Part shown: positions 21,974-33,746 of the stretch, piece after piece
How positions within the stretch are numbered: position 1 is the stretch's first letter
Layout: each line of letters starts with the position of its first letter
NCBI GenBank assembly: GCA_013423325.1
Contig: BLJB01000055.1
Location: 124,001-188,000, forward strand
Reading direction: 5' to 3'
Length of the DNA stretch: 64,000 nt
Source: Usnea hakonensis
Taxonomy: Eukaryota; Ascomycota; Lecanoromycetes; Lecanorales; Parmeliaceae
The notes under the pieces: generated by a model
What the model saw: the letters and a program-made list of their open reading frames with translations, nothing else
Databases searched by the model: none
Told to the model about the DNA's origin: nothing
Program-made: the position numbers and the translations under genes

Positions 21974-23126
21974 TTACCTGAAGAGCCTTCTGCCCCCTAA
22001 TTTTGCGGAGCCACTCCCAGGTAGTCCAAGCCCTGTACTCACACCTTGCAACCCCGTCCCTCCGCCCTCGCCATCGCGCTTATGCCTCCGCAGCGCTTCA
22101 CGAAAATGGTCTGGTAGCAACGGACCAAGGTCCCGCGACTTCTGCTTCGGGGTCGCTTGATGCTCAGTCTTTGCAGCTGCTTGTGAGAGTTGGCCGAGGG
22201 CATCCATAGGACTTGTGGCCTGGAAGATTTCATTGTTTGGATTCTCGCTGCTAAAGTCAGTAGGATCGATGGGCACCTTCGGTGGCGTTGATGGCGGTGT
22301 CTCGAGACTCGCGTATTGCTCTTGAACTTCGCGAGCGCGTTCGATAAGGGTGCCAATGAAAGTCTTCGTGTAGCCATTGATTGTTGTTATGACGTTTGGA
22401 GGGACGGACTGAGAGACGGTTTGATTTGTAATCTGGGCTCGACGTGAGAAAATGCAGGCTAGGATCGTCGCATCAGGGTGTGGGAGTATAGTACCTTTCG
22501 GACTGTCTCTTTCTTCAACCTAAAGCGGCGTAGAAACTGATAACGTTGCTCCTGGTCTTCGTTGAAAGCACCGATCAGGACCCTGCGTCCGAATGATCAG
22601 CAATCTTCAGAAAGCAAGCTATGTCCAGCCGTACTCACGCAAGCTTCTTTTCCTCTGCCTCTCGGTCCTCTTCCTCTATATTACCGATAACTTCGTCTCC
22701 GCCCTCATCATCTTCTTCCTCCTCATCATCATCAGGCACCTCGCCCGTGCCCTCCCTTCCGTCCAAGGTTTTCTCTTTTGCACCACTGTTCACACTAGCG
22801 GCTGCTTGTTTGCCCTTGCCTCTGGACCTTCTCTTTCTTCCAACACCTTTAGCAAGACTTCCTTTTCCAGTGATATTCGTGATCTCGCTATCCACGCTAG
22901 GGCTGCGCTCGCCAGTTATAATAGCGGACTCTTCGGGAGGAAATGAGGTTTGCCGCAGCGGGTGAGCTGGGGAGGCGGCGGAGTGAACGGAACCTCGTTT
23001 CTGGCGTTTAAGCGAAGGGGCATAGGCTGGTACGTTTACTGAAGGGCGTTTTTTGGGGTTTGGAAGAGAGGTGTTGGGAGGGTGTGGCGGAGATGTTGCT
23101 GGGGAGCGGTAGGGTGGTGAGGCCAT
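21974..23126 (-). CDS. TAF11: TFIID subunit 11 (TAFII28-type histone fold)
   Basis: Exons 23126-22639, 22582-22495 and 22432-21974 give 344 aa. The ATG at 23126 starts MASPPYRSPATSPP. After a disordered, acidic N-terminus (EEEEDDEGGDE), residues about 163-225 form the TAF11 histone fold: FNEDQEQRYQFLRRF, KKETVRKITNQTV, SQSVPPNVITTINGYTKTFI and GTLIERAREVQEQY, then PLLPDHFREALRRHKRDGE. TAF11 pairs with TAF13 and contacts TBP/TFIIA in promoter recognition. The fold is reconstructed only when both introns are removed, which supports the model. Head-to-head with COG2. Confidence 0.9.
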
Positions 23127-23379
23127 AGTAGTCACCGTGGAGTCTGCTTTCTAGCCTTTATCTTTGCTCGGTGAGATAACATCTGTACTTCTCATTTGAA
23201 CAAGAAGCTTTGAGGACGAGCATGGCCTAAATACTTACTTTATTGTTCGAAGAGCAGCGGACAACATTCAATTAGAAGCGCGGTAAACGCGGGATGCGGC
23301 TAATTTACCACAAATTTACCTCATCTTCCGACCACTAAGGTACTGTACTCTGGTTCATATCTAATAATCGTAGGTCACT

Positions 23380-24289
23380 ATGTCTAAGAGATTCTATGTA
23401 GGGTCGCTATGGGTTTCCTGCCGTCTCACTGAAGGCTCGACTAATTATTGACTTCTAGTTCGGCGACGATGAGTCCTCTGCCTCTTCGGACGATAATCTC
23501 CCTTATCCAAAACCTCTCACTCGCGCGTCCTTCTTGACTCCTGAATTTGATCCTGCAACATTCCTGTCCACTCTCCATAATCGACACCAAACCCTAGAAG
23601 ATTTGCGCGCTGAGCTCAGAACCCGTAGCCAAGACCTCAACAAGGAATTGCTTGATCTCGTCAATGAAAATTACCAGGATTTCCTGAGCTTAGGGAGTAG
23701 CCTGAAAGGCGGCGATGAGAAAGTAGAAGAGGTACGACTAGGATTGTTGGGATTTGCGAGGGAGGTCGAAGGTCTCAGGAGCAAGGTGGATAGGCAAAGG
23801 AAAGAGGTAGAGGAGCTGGTGGACGAGAGGAAGAGGATCATGGAGAGTGTGCAACTTGGAAGACGACTGCTAGAGATTGAAAGGAAAATTGGAGAGCTGG
23901 AGGGACGAATGATGCTCGCGTCAACCAGTCCTCGGAGAGCAGAGGTCAATGGCAGGGAAGTAGGCCCGAGCGAAAGCGAGGATGAAAGTGATGAAGAACC
24001 AGAGAATAACGGGATCGGCATTACTCGTCTACGAAGGCATATGGAACAATACATGTACATCAAGAATTTGGTGGAAAGAATTGGACCAGAACACCCATTT
24101 CTACTGAAGCAAGCGGAACGAGTGCTTAGGCTGAAGCAGACGGTGCTACTGGATCTGAATAGCGCGCTGAAGCAGGTTGTTTCTGGCGGCCGGGACATGA
24201 GTGGGGACTTGTTGAAGCTTCTGGGAATATACAGACAAATGGGAGAAGCAAGCGAGGCTATACAAGTATTGAAAGAAATAATTCGGTAG
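23380..24289 (+). CDS. COG2: Conserved oligomeric Golgi complex subunit 2
   Basis: First exon 23380-23397 is 18 bases (MSKRFY); the second is 23459-24289; total 282 aa. The splice yields MSKRFYFGDDESSASSDD, then LTPEFDPATFLSTLHNRHQTLEDL, typical of the COG2 N-terminal domain. The middle is a long coiled coil (about 55-160) and the C-terminal part ends in a helical segment (GIYRQMGEASEAIQVL). COG2 is a lobe A subunit of the tether for intra-Golgi retrograde vesicles; fungal forms are about this short. Donor GTAGGG is weak, but the phase and motif support it. Confidence 0.82.
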
Positions 24290-24534
24290 AGTCGAACGCG
24301 AATAACAGAGTTTCATGCCTAAGGAATCGTTTGGCATACAAATCCGTAGACGGGGTCTTATATCCCTGATGCAACCATTTTGATCCCGCGAGGATTCTCG
24401 TAAACGTGGAGACCCATTCCCTTGGCGCTCGCTTCAAGCCAGGACTGTCAAAAATTCAGAATTCTAAATCCGAATATGTGCATTTCGTGACCTTGGATCC
24501 TGATAAATAGGTACCTCCAACACTTAAAGAGACT

Positions 24535-25487
24535 TTATAGTACTGCAAGGTCGCGTGTAGGCGGGCTTGTAGGACTTCTGAATTCCCCGTTGAGACTGAA
24601 ACCTGGTGCATTGGTTGAGCTCAAGACCACTTCATGTATTTCTTTCCCAATCCGATCACTCAGCAAAGCAATGTCCTTCTTGATCTCCTCCATGAACGCT
24701 CTTATATTTCGCTGCATCTCCTCAGGTGTGAATCGCAATTGTCCGACGGCACATCTTATCACTCCTAGCTTTTCTCGATACTCACAGCCACCTACCATGC
24801 CCTTTACTATCCCCGAAATGTCCTTAGTGATAGTTCCCGTCTTCGAGCTTGGCATCAGGCCCTTTGGCCCGAGTATTCTTCCCAAACCGGCTTTATTAAG
24901 CTTCTGAGCTGAATCCACATGGCATATGCATCTATCAAACTCAACGTGTCCTTCTTTTATAGCGTCGAAAACTGTTTCCTCCCCAACCAGTGTTGCGCCT
25001 GCGTTTCTTGCCTGGGTGGCGGTACTGGAGTCAGGAGGGCAGATCACGCAAATGCGGAGGGAGGTATCGACGGCATGAGGTAAACGAAGACGATTGCGGA
25101 CAGCAGGCCCATTCTTTACGGTGCGCAATCTAATGGCGAGGTCGTATTTGCAAGAGGTAGGATTTCGCCCTACTTCGAAGGCGCGGATGTAGCTGCAGGG
25201 AAAGCATTAGAGAGCGGGACAAATCCAAGAGCCAAAAGGAATTACCGCATTGCGTCGCAAAGAGAGAATTGGAGAGCATCGCGAAGGCTCTGGTTCTTGA
25301 ACTCCGCGCGCTGCTTCTTTTTTTTCTTTGGTTGCTCTCGAGCTCTGGAGTCATTTCTGCTTAGGCCAGAAGCATAGCGGCGTGGGATCGATGGGGCGAA
25401 GCATCTCAGGATTGGACCCTCGAAAGCTAAACAGCGTTTTGGGGATTGGACACGATTCATGGGATATTTCAGAAACCTGAGAGCCAT
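24535..25487 (-). CDS. MRPL1: Mitochondrial large-subunit ribosomal protein uL1m
   Basis: Exons 25487-25246 and 25192-24535 give 299 aa; the splice makes CDAMR-YIRAFEVG. Residues 1-45 are Arg-rich and presequence-like. The L1 domain shows ICVICPPDSSTATQARNAGA, LGRILGPKGLMPSSKTGTI (the RNA-binding GxxxPKGLMP signature) and GMVGGCEYREK. It binds 21S rRNA at the L1 stalk of the mitoribosome. A TTG-initiated extension exists, but the ATG at 25487 (MALRFLKYP) fits a targeting sequence. Divergent from GUS1. Confidence 0.9.
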
Positions 25488-25699
25488 TGCCTCTTGCAAC
25501 AATGAGAGTTCAATATTGGACTAAGTAAAGTACTTGAGGCTTCTAGGCGACGGGAGGGACGATGATGGCCAAGCCCGCGCTTACCGCGTCTCTCCCGCGC
25601 CAATCGAATCATCAATCAATTTCTCAGATCGCAAAATCCTCCACAGTTGTAATTCCGTGAAATCCAGTAAGGACGGACGTGCTCTTTCGCATCTAAAAA

Positions 25700-28102
25700 A
25701 TGGCGACACTAAACATCGCTTCGAAGGCGAATCAAGCTACCACCTTTCCCGCTCTATTGGTTGCACATTATGCAAACGAAGCTGATCCTAATTCGTCGGT
25801 CAAGGTCAACTTCGAGGAAGTGGATTCGCTCAAGACAGAAGACAACTCTGTTGTCGAGTTCGTCGTGGGAAGTGGAACGTCAATATACGGCTCCGAGAAA
25901 GTCATCGACGGTCTCGTCGAGACTTACCCTTTTCTACGCGGCAAACACGATGCGTCGGTGGGCTCACGCTGATAGATTGGACCTTTAATCAATGACTAAC
26001 ATCGGGTCAGGTCAAAGAATGGTTGGGAAGAACAGTATCATTTTTTCCTACAGACTTCAAGTCTGTTGATGGACCTCTACTTGAGCTAGATGCCCATCTG
26101 ACGCTTCGTTCGCACGTTGTGGGATACACTCTCACAGTTGCAGACCTCTCTGTTTGGGGAGCTATACGCGGCAACAAAGTTGCCAATGCAGCCATCAAAA
26201 AAGGCGCTCTACTGAACGTAACTCGATGGTTCAAGTTCATCGATGAAACAAACCCATGGATTGCAGCGGCTGTCCATTCTGCCAATGCCCACGCCCAAGC
26301 AAAGAAAGCCACAAAGAGCAGCGAAGGAGCGAGCTATGACATTGCCTTACGAGACACAGAGAAGGGTGTTGTCACCCGTTTTCCCCCGGAGCCATCGTTC
26401 GCTCTACCCTCGCCCATTATGCTACGCTAATACTAACAATGTGAAGTGGTTACCTCCATATCGGACACGCAAAAGCTGCCCTGTTGAATGACTACTTCGC
26501 ACACGAGATGTATAAAGGAACAATGATTTGCCGTTTTGACGATACGAACCCGTCCAAGGAGAAAGAGGAATTTCAGGATGCAATTGTCGAAGACCTTGCC
26601 TTGATGGGAATACGCCCGGATAAGACAACTTACACAAGTGACTATTTCGAAGAGCTTTATCAATACTGCATCACCATGCTCAAAGATGGCAATGCATACG
26701 CGGATGACACCGAGCAGGAGACAATGAAGCACCAGCGATGGAATGGACTGCCTAGTGATCGGCGAAACGCTTCTGTTGCAGAAAACCTTGCACGTTTTGA
26801 GGAGATGAAAAAGGGCACGCAAGAGGGCGTCAGGTGGTGTATTAGAGCCAAGATCAGCGTGGACAATCCTAATAAAGCTATGCGCGATCCCGTCATCTAT
26901 CGCTGCAACCCTCTGCCTCATCACCGGACTGGCAGTAAGTGGAAGATGTACCCAATATATGATTTCTGCTGTCCAATCGTCGATTCGATGGAGGGAGTCA
27001 CACATGCTCTCCGAACGATCGAGTACCGAGATCGTAACCCTCAGTATGATTGGATGCTCAACGCGCTGAAATTAAGAAAGGTGCGTACACGTGGGATTAC
27101 TCACTTCTGAGTGGCCGCACCCTCTAGGCCGCAACCCAACTGTTATCAGGCAGCTTTCATGCTGGCCAAAGTTGGTTATCAGCTTTAGCTCGTACTGGGA
27201 CAGATAGCTGATTTTAAGACTGTGCCCAGGTTCACATTTGGGACTTTGCACGCATGAATTTCATTCGGACTTTTCTCTCCAAAAGAAAGCTGGCCAAGCT
27301 TGTGGATGAGGGACGGGTCTGGGGTTGGGATGATCCTCGCTTCCCGACAATTCGTGGTATCCGTAGGAGGGGTATGACCATAGATGCCCTGCGCGAGTTC
27401 ATTCTCAAACAGGGACCCTCCCGCAATATCGTCAATCTGGACTGGACGCTTTTCTGGGCGACAAATAAGAAGTACATTGACCCCGTAGCTCCCCGTCATA
27501 CAGCCATTGATAAGGAACATGCTGTCACAACGAATGTGAGAGGTGCGAGAGTAGCATCATACACAGAAGACAAGCCCAAGCATGGGAAAAATCCTGAGCT
27601 TGGGACCAAGAAGGTCGCGTTCAGCACTACTATCATTATTGAGCAGTCAGACGCTAAGGCACTTAAAGAAGACGAAGAGATCACCCTCATGAATTGGGGG
27701 AATGCGATTGTTCGCAAGATCTCTCATTCCCTGAATCCCCTCACCCACTCAACCGTTACGGGTCTGGAGCTCGAGCTTCACCTTCAAGGCGATTTCAAAG
27801 CGACAAAACAGAAGATCACATGGCTCTCAACCCAAGGGCAAGAGCTCATCCCTGTTGAGCTGGTCGATTTTGATTACCTGATCAACAAAGATATCATCGA
27901 GAAAGACGATGAAGTAGAAGAATGTCTCAACGACCAAACCGAGTTCCGCACTGAAGCATTAGCAGACTGTAATGTGGCTGACCTGAAAGAGAACGATATC
28001 ATTCAATTCGAGAGAAAAGGATACTTTAGGGTGGATCGGCCTTTCATACATGGGAAACCAGCGGTGTTGTTCAATATTCCCACAGGCAAGGCTACCAAGT
28101 AA
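25700..28102 (+). CDS. GUS1: Cytosolic glutamyl-tRNA synthetase
   Basis: Exons 25700-25957, 26011-26396, 26447-27080 and 27230-28102 give 716 aa. The N-terminal GST-like domain (about 1-175) is the Arc1-binding module in yeast. The class I core has GYLHIGHAKAAL (216-227, HIGH), ICRFDDTNPSKE, LRTIEYRDRNPQY and FLSKRKLAKL (about 441-450, KMSKS equivalent), followed by the beta-barrel anticodon domain. It charges tRNA-Glu in the cytosol. Introns are 53, 50 and 149 bases with branch TACTAAC or GACTAAC; the second uses donor GTTCGC and acceptor AAG, unusual but exact for the HIGH motif. Confidence 0.95.
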
Positions 28103-28636
28103 TACCGAGGCAAAGAAGTAGACTTCAAACCCCCTGATAAACGCGTTCTTAGAGCGTTTCGCTTAGAACAATTCACTGCAACGAGCGCTGCATTCTGTAT
28201 CGGGAGATTCGGAGATGTAGTCAACGACTAGTGGTATACGATACGTAGCTTTTTGAAATGAAAAGATTATTTCAAGTCGACATTTAATCTCGGATCGACA
28301 CTTTGATAATCAGCTTCGTGATTGTACGTAGAGACGAAGTCTTTATGGTGAGATGGGTGTTGGGAACAAAAAGTTCTTATAACGGTCAAGGCTTTTGCGA
28401 GAAAGGCTTTTGAGAATATAAACGTGATGATGCCTTTTCAGATATCAGTTACTAGAGGGTAGCCAACTGCGCTTGTTCGACGAAGCACCAGAGCCAGAGT
28501 AGTTGAAGCTCCAAGGAAGAGGTGTGGATTTCGTAAAATTTGTAAACGCAAGAAGAGGCCTGTTTTTAGATGGGTTCTTTGAGCCTCAAAATTTGGCAAC
28601 GAGACAATTCCGTTTTCGACTGCGTTTATGGTGAAC
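28103..28636. other. Convergent 3' spacer, GUS1 to TAF6
   Basis: About 530 bases between two converging genes. AT-rich and without recognised coding capacity; it should contain both polyadenylation regions, but no diagnostic motif was assigned. Confidence 0.45.
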
Positions 28637-30080
28637 TCAACACTCCATAATGGCCTTCACCAATCTCGGCTTTTCCAGCTCTAGCACTTTTTCTGCAAAG
28701 AACTCACCAATCTTATCGCTTATCTCCTTTTTCCTTTCTGCAGCATGCCCATTAGCGAAACCATTCACCGTCCCAACGCTGTCTTCCTCCAGTGACAGAA
28801 GCGCTTCTAGTAGTGCTCTGACTACCATCTCTCCTTCGGACCTTTTCCCCTCATCCATAGCATCAATGGCATCCTTCACGAGGTCCTCATACTCTTTCAG
28901 ATTCGGTACAATGAGGACACGCACGATCTCCGGGCCTCCAATAGCCTGCAGACCGATAATGCCACCGTAGTTTGCGCCTAGTGGCTTGGTAGGATCGAGA
29001 AAATGTTTGAGACAGGTTCGAGCAAGACGCGGTTTCAGCGTTTGGGAAGTCTTGCTATATTTCCTGGTGATTGAGGATAGGACAGAAGCGGAGAGGCGGC
29101 GAAGATCATATGCCGCCAAGAACTCAGGTGATGATCCTAGATGCCGGCCAACGAGACATGTTAGTACTGGGGGGACTATGGAGGCGATCTTAGAGCGAAG
29201 TCAGCCTGCACTTTCAAAATATATCACGGAGAATGGTCTTACGTAAGGATCAACGTAAAGATTTGAGTTTTCAAGCATAGCAGTTGTAAGTAGCATTATC
29301 TGCGTCAGGACGAACAGATTCTTAAGATTGTGCGTGACTTTTTCCGCTATAAACTGCACAAAGTAGGGTACCAATTGGTGAAGACCAGGATCACTTCGGA
29401 TGCTGGCCAGAGCCGCGACTCGATACTCGCTGTTTGATTCATCTAGGAGGGCGCTACAGATTTTCTCAAAGTAAAGCTGGAGCTCTTTTGAAAGTACATG
29501 TTTGACCAAGGGCTTGACTGTAACATTTTCGTTGCCGCTCATGGCTGCCATGTGAGGATTTGCGCTCTGTCCTTTAGGCACTAAGTCTTGGCTTCTGGAG
29601 TCTGCGGCAGTAGGGTTCTGTGGTATCGAAGGCTGAACCCCTTCGACAGCAAGCCAGTGTGCTGCACGGTATTAGATCTGCCACCATGACCATTTTCTGC
29701 CGAGACGTACCTGTGAAGGTCATCTCCCTCGGTACTTTGGGCAAAGGTGCGTTAATGAGCTTCTCGAAATCTACTTCCTCGTCTTCGACATAAAACAATG
29801 GCTGTCCAGGTCCGATGGAAGCTTCTCCGAATCGAAGTGGCCTTGTGGACTCGTAGCCGTACAAAGGCTCGACATCTAGCACGCGCAGTGCTTGCGCTAC
29901 ATCTTGCGTGGTAAGAGTTGATCGCTTGCTGTGCCGCATGAATTTGAGGGCTTCCTCCAGGACCTGTGAAATCCGATACTCAATGTCCGAACAAAGTCCT
30001 TGGAGAACATCGTCGTTTAGTGAGGTTATGCCAACGGACTCCGCCACATCCTTGATGTTTTCTGGATTCCAGACCGACAT
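28637..30080 (-). CDS. TAF6: TFIID/SAGA subunit 6
   Basis: Exons 30080-29711, 29661-29243 and 29188-28637 give 446 aa; donors GTACGT and GTAAGA. MSVWNPENIKDVAESVGI starts the N-terminal histone fold (about 1-75; FMRHSKRSTLTTQDVAQALR), which pairs with TAF9. Then come YVEDEEVDFEKLINAPLPK, AHWLAVEGVQPSIPQNP, and the HEAT-like C-terminal domain (LVPYFVQFIAEKVTHNL, VDPYIASIVPPVLTCLVGR, YGGIIGLQAIGG). TAF6 is a core scaffold of TFIID and, in yeast, SAGA. The frame upstream of 30080 is open but unconserved, so this ATG is chosen. Confidence 0.93.
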
Positions 30081-31577
30081 GGTAACCAAAAAAAAACTTG
30101 GGTTCTCAGAGTCTGGGAGAGGTTCTACCAATGATACGTTCGCAGCACAGAATTCTTTGAGAAGTGACCTAGGGGCGATGCGCGAATAGCCCAAGAAAAA
30201 GTTACGAATGGAAGCAGCACATTTTAAGAGAGGAATGAGAAACGGCCAAGGACTCAGAAAAACGACCAAGATGGGTTCAGCTATCACGGACCCCTGTTCC
30301 GAGACCCTTTGGATGTCGTCCACAGGAAAGACAAGAAAATCACTTGATCAAGTGTTGATATACATCTTAAGTCACTGAACACAGAATCCAGGCTCAAAAC
30401 GGTAAAGGTATTTAGCCGCATTAAGCGCCAATCGCGGCGTCTGCAAGTCTTGTCCCAGCATTGACCTCGACATGCAGAATACCTCTCCGCTGAGGGGGTT
30501 AAAAGTACAATTTTTTAATTTGCTTGATTAGAGAGACTTGAGATTCCTCCGCGTGGTCAACAAAACCTTGGGCTCAAGTTGCCGCATTGCATTTATTTGA
30601 CGAGACTATGATTACGCCACTTGAAGCGACTCGGGTCGATCGTGCCGATTGGAAATATCGCAGCATATTTTCAACGTATCAACTTTCATGCGGGAACCAA
30701 TACCAATGTTTGGCAAAGAGAACTAAAAATTCCGTACTATTCTGGATTTGAAGATCTAAGGACTTCTATCGTCTTGGGCAGTCCCGAGTGCTTCAAATAC
30801 TAGTATAATACCGCTTATGAAAATTGCAATATCAAAGCTTCCGGTATATTCCTTAATGGATCGCAAAAATTGTATACAATTGTACGGGACTCCTAGCGGG
30901 AAGCTGTCCTCTCTCAGCTTTTTCGGTATCACTGCGATTGAAGAGGACCTAATCGATATTTTGCTTGCCCGTGGGCCATCCTTACGAGACTGAGCATGAT
31001 TTTCATCTCGCTGGCGGATGACAACACTGGACAAGCGGTGGGTTCGTGGCTCCATTTCCCCTGCAGGGTGCCCGAGAGTGTCCTTTGCCTGCTTGAAATC
31101 CGTCCGAGATAAGTATAAGAGGCATGGCATCGAAGGATCTCGAGGATGATATTCTCAACGCTACTTGCAATCTCAACATCTTAGAGTTGTCGAGCAAGCT
31201 ATTTTGAACAATGCTGATATTACTCGGTTAGCTAACGTAGCGAATTATCGAAACAATCCGATGAATGCCTTTGCTCGTAGTTGAAGTGCGAAGAGTGGAC
31301 AGGGAAGAGCGGTGAGGGTCCATGCAATCGCGCCTCTTAGAACTGGTGTAGATGGAAGAAGACTATCGTGGATGATTGCGTTTTCCAATTTTTTTTGCCT
31401 ACTCGGACCGAGATGAGGGGGGTTTCAATAGGTCTGTAGAAAGTCAGTATATTGCCTGATGCATAATCTAAGCGAGAAATCAGACTCTCGGTCTTTTTTT
31501 TCTTGTTGTTAACCCAAACGATAGCCAGTGACCGCACTCCGTACCCGTCACTGTAAAACATCGCTGTCGATGCTCCA
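30081..31577. other. Divergent spacer between TAF6 and SPO11
   Basis: About 1.5 kb without a recognised gene. Short frames at 30756-31130 and 31003-31197 overlap each other on the minus strand and show no domain. The DNA is AT-rich and contains T-runs near 31494-31505. Confidence 0.45.
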
Positions 31578-33374
31578 ATGGCATCTTCCGATCGTCCTGA
31601 AAGTGCACAAGTGATCTCAAAGATCGAGGCGGTATTTGAAAACATCGCAGACAGTCTTCTCAACGAAGAAAACCCATGTGTTCCAGCGAACGACATCTTT
31701 GTTCAATTAAGGCACAAGAACTATACGACACCTATTAGTGATACGCCCACTCTTTTCGACGCTGAATACGAAGACAAATTCACAAATGTCTGCTTCCCAG
31801 CAAGAGGACGGCCGAGAGAAGCTTGGAGATTCAGTAGACTTCTAACGGCCGGTCAGGTTATGATAGTGCTGATAGCAAATCTAGCTGTTCTCATTCGAAT
31901 CTTGGACCTGATCCATGAGGCTCTTTGTGAAAATGTCATCGTCTCTAAAAGGTGCGATTCAGACAGCTTAGGCACTCCCGTCTAGTCCAAATATGGATCA
32001 GGAATGACACGTTCCATCGTAGGAATATCTATTATAAAGACCCTGCGCTCTTTCGGACTCAATCAACCGTGGATGTCTATGTGGATAAAATTGCATACAC
32101 CTTTGGGGTCTCCAGACTTGCACTCAATGTCGTTAGTGCCTACTTATGGCTTTCTCCGAAGTATCGATGCACAACTCACGCCGTCTAGACTGCCGCTGCC
32201 AAAGGTCTTGTCACTGGCCACTTCATTTTGACAAGGACGGACGGCACACAGGCTCATAGGAAGCCTGATGTGGTCAGTATAGGTTTACGATTTTCAGTTC
32301 ATTACGAGAGTCACTCATTAAGCTAGCCGCACCTCATCGAGGATCCCCATGATATCCAGACGATTGACACAAGCGATGTTGCCTGGGTCTTGGTAGTCGA
32401 GAAAGAAGTCTGTCCTTGACTCCCGTCATCATCACTGCTTACAATGCCCAGACTACGTTCCGAACGCTAGCATCAAGCAACATCCATCAGAACTCTCGCG
32501 CGGGACACGGCATGATTGTTACGGTGAGACTAGCGATTCGGCGCCGTAGACCGTCCACTGAAAATAGTGAATCCAGGCAAAAGGCTATCCTGATGTTTCT
32601 ACCCGCTCTTTTCTCCATCGCCTCTCGGTTTCTGATGATCCCGATTGCCTTCCCCTACCTACCTACGCTCTATGCGATTTCGACCCTGATGGTTTGGCAA
32701 TTATGTCCACGTACAAACATGGATCATTCAAGCTCTCCCACGAGAATGCTGGCCTGAATACTCCAAGCATACGATGGCTGGGCATACGGGCTGGTAATGT
32801 TCTTGCTAGGAATGGCCAAGATGATTACCGTGGTCTGCTGACACTGAGTGCACGAGATCGGAAAAAGGCAGTGGACATGTTGGAGAGGATGGAGCCCTTA
32901 CAAGAAGCTGGGCTGGAGGAGGAGTGGAGACGTGAGTTGCAGATCATGTTAATGCTGAATGTCAAAGCGGAGATGGAGGTCCTGGCGGAAAGAGAAGGAG
33001 GCGTGAAACGATGGGTCGACGAAAAACTGCTGAAGAGTGTCGCCGACTTGCATACGGATGACAATTCGTTTGTGACGCACCAGTTGGGAGAGATGGCGCT
33101 TGGTCGAGAAGGTTCCTCCAGCCTGCAAGCGAGCGACGAGTCCTTGTTTGACACGCATGAGACACCCGAGACGTCAGCCGTAGGAGAAGATCCTTTATGC
33201 CAGCAAGCAGATGAAGACTTACTGGATACGCATGAGATGGCAGCCATGTCATGTGCCGAGGACGATTCACCAACTCTCCAACCGGATGACAGACTTCTTG
33301 ACACACATCAAGTGGAAGACATCTCCCTTGCGGAAACAGGATTCCCGAGAGCGGACTGGGACGAAGAGCTCTGA
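31578..33374 (+). CDS. SPO11: Meiotic double-strand-break enzyme SPO11 (Rec12, TopoVI-A)
   Basis: Six exons: 31578-31951, 32023-32131, 32189-32272, 32327-32407, 32452-32523 and 32577-33374, giving 505 aa. The catalytic tyrosine block SKRNIYYKDPALF crosses the first splice (Tyr129 expected to attack DNA; Asn126 stands where Asp or Glu is usual). TAAAKGLVTGHF follows, then the Toprim glutamate in VLVVEKE (about 214-216), VTAKGYPD, and the metal-binding DFDPDG (274-279). SPO11 makes the breaks that start meiotic recombination. The C-terminal 100 residues carry four diverged copies of a 25-residue unit centred on THQ/DTHE. The intron at 32408-32451 is only 44 bases; exon 4 boundaries are less certain. 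Confidence 0.88.
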
Positions 33375-33746
33375 TCGAAGCACGTCAGGAGGTAGCTGGG
33401 CCATTTGCTATAAGAATCTGCTTAGCCAACGAGAAGCGCAACCACAATGGAGACGTATCCAAGACTGGATGAAGAGTGCTTCCCACAGGACGATCACGCA
33501 GCATCGACCGCACTGTCACGCATAGCTCATATATCATAACTGCTCGTCAACGCGTCATCGTATCAGCCAACGCTGGCGCATGAAACACCCATCCTAGTAA
33601 TCCATGCAATGCAATGCTCCAGTGTTCAACGCCATAACTCCAAAATCCCACACCCCATTTCCACCCCTACTACCTCCTTCTCCCAACAACATAGCCCATC
33701 CCTTCCACCCCCCCAACACACAAGTACCCCAACCCAACACCCCACC
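33375..33746. other. Convergent spacer, SPO11 to UBC7
   Basis: Contains a strongly C-rich, CCAACACCCC-like stretch (about 33650-33745) just beyond the UBC7 stop. No coding region recognised. Confidence 0.45.
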
